Assembly: GCF_030464885.1 (NCBI RefSeq)
Contig: NZ_JALPRJ010000083.1
Span: 1-34,161 of the forward strand
Direction: 5' to 3'
DNA length: 34,161 bases
Origin: Caballeronia sp. SEWSISQ10-4 2
Lineage (GTDB): Bacteria; Pseudomonadota; Gammaproteobacteria; Burkholderiales; Burkholderiaceae
This document shows positions 31,504-34,161 of this stretch, piece after piece (position 1 is the first letter of the stretch; every line of letters starts with the position of its first letter). Below the pieces are notes generated by a model. That model worked only from the letters and a program-made list of their open reading frames with translations, was not told the DNA's origin and made no database searches. A program made the position numbers and the translations under genes.

Positions 31504-32514
31504 TCAGACGAGAGAGTAAGTGGCCGATTGCGCATCGCGAAGCATGGCGCTCCGCAGCGTCTCCGAATCCGTCGGCAAGGCCGTCAGCCCGGCGGGTGCG
31601 TCAAGACCCGGCGCAACGCCGCCTATCCGCTGCTTGATGAACTCGACAAATGCCCTGACTCGTTTGGGGACGTAGAACCGCGATGTATAAAGCAGCCACA
31701 CCGAGTTATCGAAGTCGGTAGGGGTGGTTTCGTGATTGGGGAACAGGTCGACCAGTCGACCCGATGCCAGGTCGTCCCGTACCAGCCAGTCCGCCAACAA
31801 CGCCGGGCCCAATCCATCCAGCGCCGAACGGTGCAGCGCCAGCGAATTGGACACGACCAGCCAGCCGCCCACATTAACGGCTTGCACTGCAGCGCCTGTC
31901 GCATCGCGAAACCGCCACTGCGTGCGATATCCGCGCAGGGAACACCGCAGGCAATCGTGCTCCGCCAGTTCGGCCGGCGTACGCGGGCTACCGTGCTGCT
32001 TCAGATACTCGGGGCTCGCGCATACGTGATAACGGATCTTTGCGAGCCGGGTGCCGATCAGCGATGTATCGCCATCCTGACGAAGGCGCAGCGCTACGTC
32101 GACTCGCTCAGCTAACAGGTCGACAATCGAGTCCGTGAGCAGCAAATCGATTTCGAGCGCGGGGTAAGCCTCGCGAAGCGCGGGCAACAACTTCAGGATA
32201 ACGGCGTGCCCATAGGTTACCGAGGTCGTCACCCGGACGACGCCCGCGGGACTGCCTGCGAGGTCGCGCGCTTCGTCAGAGGCCTGCTGCAGCTCTTGCA
32301 GGATCTTGCAGGCATTCTCGTGATAGACCTTGCCCGCTTCAGTAAGTACGAGCTGACGCGTGGTGCGTTCCAGCAGCCTGAGTCCCAGGTCCTTTTCAAG
32401 TGAAGTGACTGCTCGCGTGGCGGCGGAAGGGTCGATATCGAATTTTCGGGCCGCCGCCGCAAAACTGCCCTGCTGAACGACTTCGACAAAGATCTTCAGA
32501 TGCTCGGTATCCAT
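31504..32514 (-). CDS. LysR-family regulator
   Basis: 336 aa from the ATG at 32514; a longer frame to 32673 adds 53 residues that do not match the family. The winged helix-turn-helix is typical (HLKIFVEVVQQGSFAAAARK, then DPSAATRAVTSLEKDLG), and the effector domain belongs to the group of aminoacid/drug-type LysR proteins with VRVTTSVTYGHAVI and RTQWRFRD. It is divergent from the class V aminotransferase gene (248 bp between starts), which is its most likely target. Confidence 0.9.
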   Translation of the reverse strand: MDTEHLKIFVEVVQQGSFAAAARKFDIDPSAATRAVTSLEKDLGLRLLERTTRQLVLTEAGKVYHENACKILQELQQASDEARDLAGSPAGVVRVTTSVTYGHAVILKLLPALREAYPALEIDLLLTDSIVDLLAERVDVALRLRQDGDTSLIGTRLAKIRYHVCASPEYLKQHGSPRTPAELAEHDCLRCSLRGYRTQWRFRDATGAAVQAVNVGGWLVVSNSLALHRSALDGLGPALLADWLVRDDLASGRLVDLFPNHETTPTDFDNSVWLLYTSRFYVPKRVRAFVEFIKQRIGGVAPGLDAPAGLTALPTDSETLRSAMLRDAQSATYSLV

Positions 32515-32762
32515 ATCGATGGTCCCAGGTGATCTCGAGAGAATAGAAACGCCCGACTTATAGCATAAGAATTGTGCGCTTCTTTGCAGGGCGGCGTGGG
32601 GAGGTGCTTCACCAGCCATGCGAATCGAAAGTGCGTGCGCTAGCGCAGCCCTGTAGAATCTTTTCACCATCAACTAGCCAGGCTCGCGATGACACTGACT
32701 GACGACAAAACTCGAGCGCACCCACACGCTAGCGGCCATCAACCGTTTCGAATCCTCATCGC

Positions 32763-33953
32763 ATGAACGACTCCACACGTTTGCCCGGCCATCGCTTTCT
32801 GCATTCGCCGGGCCCTAGCCGCGTGCCGGATGAAGTCCTGCACGCAATGAGCCGCCAGCCGATGGATCTGGCCGACCCGCGTCTGGATCGCTGTATTGCT
32901 GCCTGCGAAACCGGCCTGAAGCGCGTTTTGCAGACCGCGCAGTCGGACGTCTTTCTTTACGCTGCGAACGGACACGGTGCGTGGGAGGCGGTGATCGCGA
33001 ACCTGATCGCTCCGGGTCAGGCAGTGCTGGTGGCGGGCACTGGCCACTTCTCGGAGTCGTGGGCGCTGCAGGCCGAGGCAATGGGCGGCCGCGTGATTCG
33101 CACGCCCTGGGTTGAAGGCCGCCCGATCGATCCCGCGGATGTCGAAGCCGCACTTCGAGCCGACGCGGAACGCGAGATCGTCGCGGTCTTCATCGTTCAC
33201 ACGGACACGGCCAGCGGCATCACTAACGACCTGCCGGCGCTGCGTGCGGCGATCGACCGGGCCGACCATCCTGCGCTGTTCGTGGTCGACGTGGTTGCGT
33301 CGCTTGCAGCCGCGCCGTTCGCGATGGATGCAACGCGCATCAATGTTGTTGTCGGCGCCAGTCAGAAGGCGTTGATGGTGCCGCCCGGTCTTGCGTTCGT
33401 CGCAGTCGATGCGGCGGCCATGGACGTGTCGCGCCGGAATACGACGCCGCGTTTCTACTGGGATTGGCAGCGGCGGCAAAGCCCGCTGTCGTACCGCAAG
33501 TTCTGCGGTACGCCGCCGCAAAGCCTGCTGGCTGGCTTGGAGGCGTCGCTTGGGTTGATCTTCCGCGAGGGTATGACCGAGGTGCTCGAGCGTCATCGGC
33601 GAATTGCCGAGGCGGTGCACGCTGCGGTGGAATGCTGGAGCGAAGCGGGCACATTGGGCTTCTTCTGCCAGGTGCCTGCGGCACGATCGGTGTCGGTGAC
33701 GACCATCGAGGTGAGCGCGGGCATCGATCCGGAAGCCATACGCGGCGTCGCGCGCGAGCGCTTCGAAGTCGCGATCGCCGGCGGTCTCGGGGCGCTCGCG
33801 GGCCGCGCATTCCGCATCGGACATCTCGGCGATATGAACCCGGCGATGATTCTCGGATGCCTGGCTGGTGTCGAGGCTGCGATGACCGTGCAGGGTGTTC
33901 CATTCGGCCGCGGCGGCGTGGAGCGCGCGATCGCACGTCTGGCTGCGGATTGA
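32763..33953 (+). CDS. Class V aminotransferase, serine/alanine-glyoxylate type
   Basis: 396 aa. PLP-dependent fold type I: GTGHFSESWALQAEAMGG near 92-109, Asp176 in FVVDVVAS for the pyridine nitrogen and the Schiff-base Lys202 in GASQKALMVPPGLAF. The N-terminus (HRFLHSPGPSRVPDEVLHAM) and the C-terminal FRIGHLGDMNPAMILG match alanine-glyoxylate / serine-glyoxylate aminotransferases. These convert glyoxylate to glycine using serine or alanine. In serine-cycle methylotrophs serine-glyoxylate aminotransferase is central, but no other serine-cycle gene is here, and the xox genes are 15 kb away, so a general role in glyoxylate or purine-linked metabolism is as likely. Confidence 0.88.
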   Translation: MNDSTRLPGHRFLHSPGPSRVPDEVLHAMSRQPMDLADPRLDRCIAACETGLKRVLQTAQSDVFLYAANGHGAWEAVIANLIAPGQAVLVAGTGHFSESWALQAEAMGGRVIRTPWVEGRPIDPADVEAALRADAEREIVAVFIVHTDTASGITNDLPALRAAIDRADHPALFVVDVVASLAAAPFAMDATRINVVVGASQKALMVPPGLAFVAVDAAAMDVSRRNTTPRFYWDWQRRQSPLSYRKFCGTPPQSLLAGLEASLGLIFREGMTEVLERHRRIAEAVHAAVECWSEAGTLGFFCQVPAARSVSVTTIEVSAGIDPEAIRGVARERFEVAIAGGLGALAGRAFRIGHLGDMNPAMILGCLAGVEAAMTVQGVPFGRGGVERAIARLAAD

Positions 33954-34096
33954 AGACTTGGGTGGTACGGGGGTGCGGAGGGTTTTCAGGGTTAGTGGTC
34001 AGAGTTGATGCTGGGTTGCTGCTGCTTAGGCCTGCGGTCGTTATATGTCGGATGTTTTCTTTATCACTATTAGCCACTGTGCGTGGCGGCACGTCA

Positions 34097-34123
34097 TTTC
34101 TTTTTCCAACGGCGAAAAAGAAA
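34097..34123. repeat. A/T-rich inverted repeat at the right end
   Basis: TTTCTTTTTC (34097-34106) and GAAAAAGAAA (34114-34123) are exact complements around a seven-base loop, within a purine/pyrimidine-rich stretch that continues to about 34140. From memory, similar AAAGAAA-rich intergenic elements recur in Burkholderia-type genomes. It could also serve as a terminator. The 34124-34161 tail holds nothing else I can name. Confidence 0.5.
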
Positions 34124-34161
34124 CAGAAGCAAAGAAAACGCCTCCCAACAATCAGCAAGTT

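Overview
The window looks like a chromosome segment of a Burkholderiaceae bacterium (Paraburkholderia/Caballeronia type). I infer this from the high GC, the protein sequences, the CbbR-like LysR regulator and the pairing of a lanthanide-type methanol dehydrogenase with tetrahydromethanopterin (H4MPT) genes. All identifications come from reading motifs; no database search was run.

Positions 1-17706 form a C1 oxidation island. A long minus-strand series (13066 down to 5190) carries a pterin carbinolamine dehydratase-like gene, mptG, mtdB, an ATP-grasp gene, mch, a RimK-like ATP-grasp gene, a CitG-like gene, fae and a small secreted Cys protein. At the left end a second minus-strand unit (4158 to 90) couples a sigma-54 activator, a DmrB-like flavoprotein and a dihydropteroate synthase-like protein; a FolB-like gene diverges from it. 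On the plus strand, divergent from the H4MPT series, lie xoxF, xoxG, xoxJ and an unknown secreted protein with a Ser-Ala-Thr repeat. Together they oxidise methanol to formaldehyde in the periplasm, capture formaldehyde on H4MPT (Fae) and carry it to formyl-H4MPT (MtdB, Mch). The formyltransferase/hydrolase complex (Fhc), the PQQ genes and formate dehydrogenase are not in the window.

The most notable signal is regulatory. The 444-bp region between the divergent H4MPT and xox operons contains a near-consensus sigma-54 promoter facing the H4MPT genes (13116-13131, minus), a weaker sigma-54-like promoter facing xoxF (13361-13376, plus), and between them a 28-bp nested inverted repeat (13244-13271) about 130-150 bp upstream of both predicted starts, the usual distance for an enhancer site. 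The island encodes its own sigma-54 activator with an intact GAFTGA motif (2080-4158). I infer a self-contained enhancer switch controlling lanthanide methanol oxidation and H4MPT formaldehyde oxidation together.

Positions 17891-24299 hold a CbbR-like LysR regulator, an FMN-dependent alpha-hydroxy acid dehydrogenase, a leucine-rich-repeat protein kinase, and a TetR gene followed by a coniferyl-aldehyde-type dehydrogenase. Positions 24365-29777 hold a minus-strand SDR, Baeyer-Villiger monooxygenase, alpha/beta hydrolase and TetR set with a divergent AraC regulator, consistent with an alcohol-ketone-ester-hydrolysis route. Positions 29912-33953 hold an FSH1-type hydrolase, a secreted PEBP-family protein, a LysR regulator and a divergent class V aminotransferase. 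The right end carries a short A/T-rich inverted repeat. I saw no tRNA, rRNA, CRISPR, insertion sequence or prophage genes.
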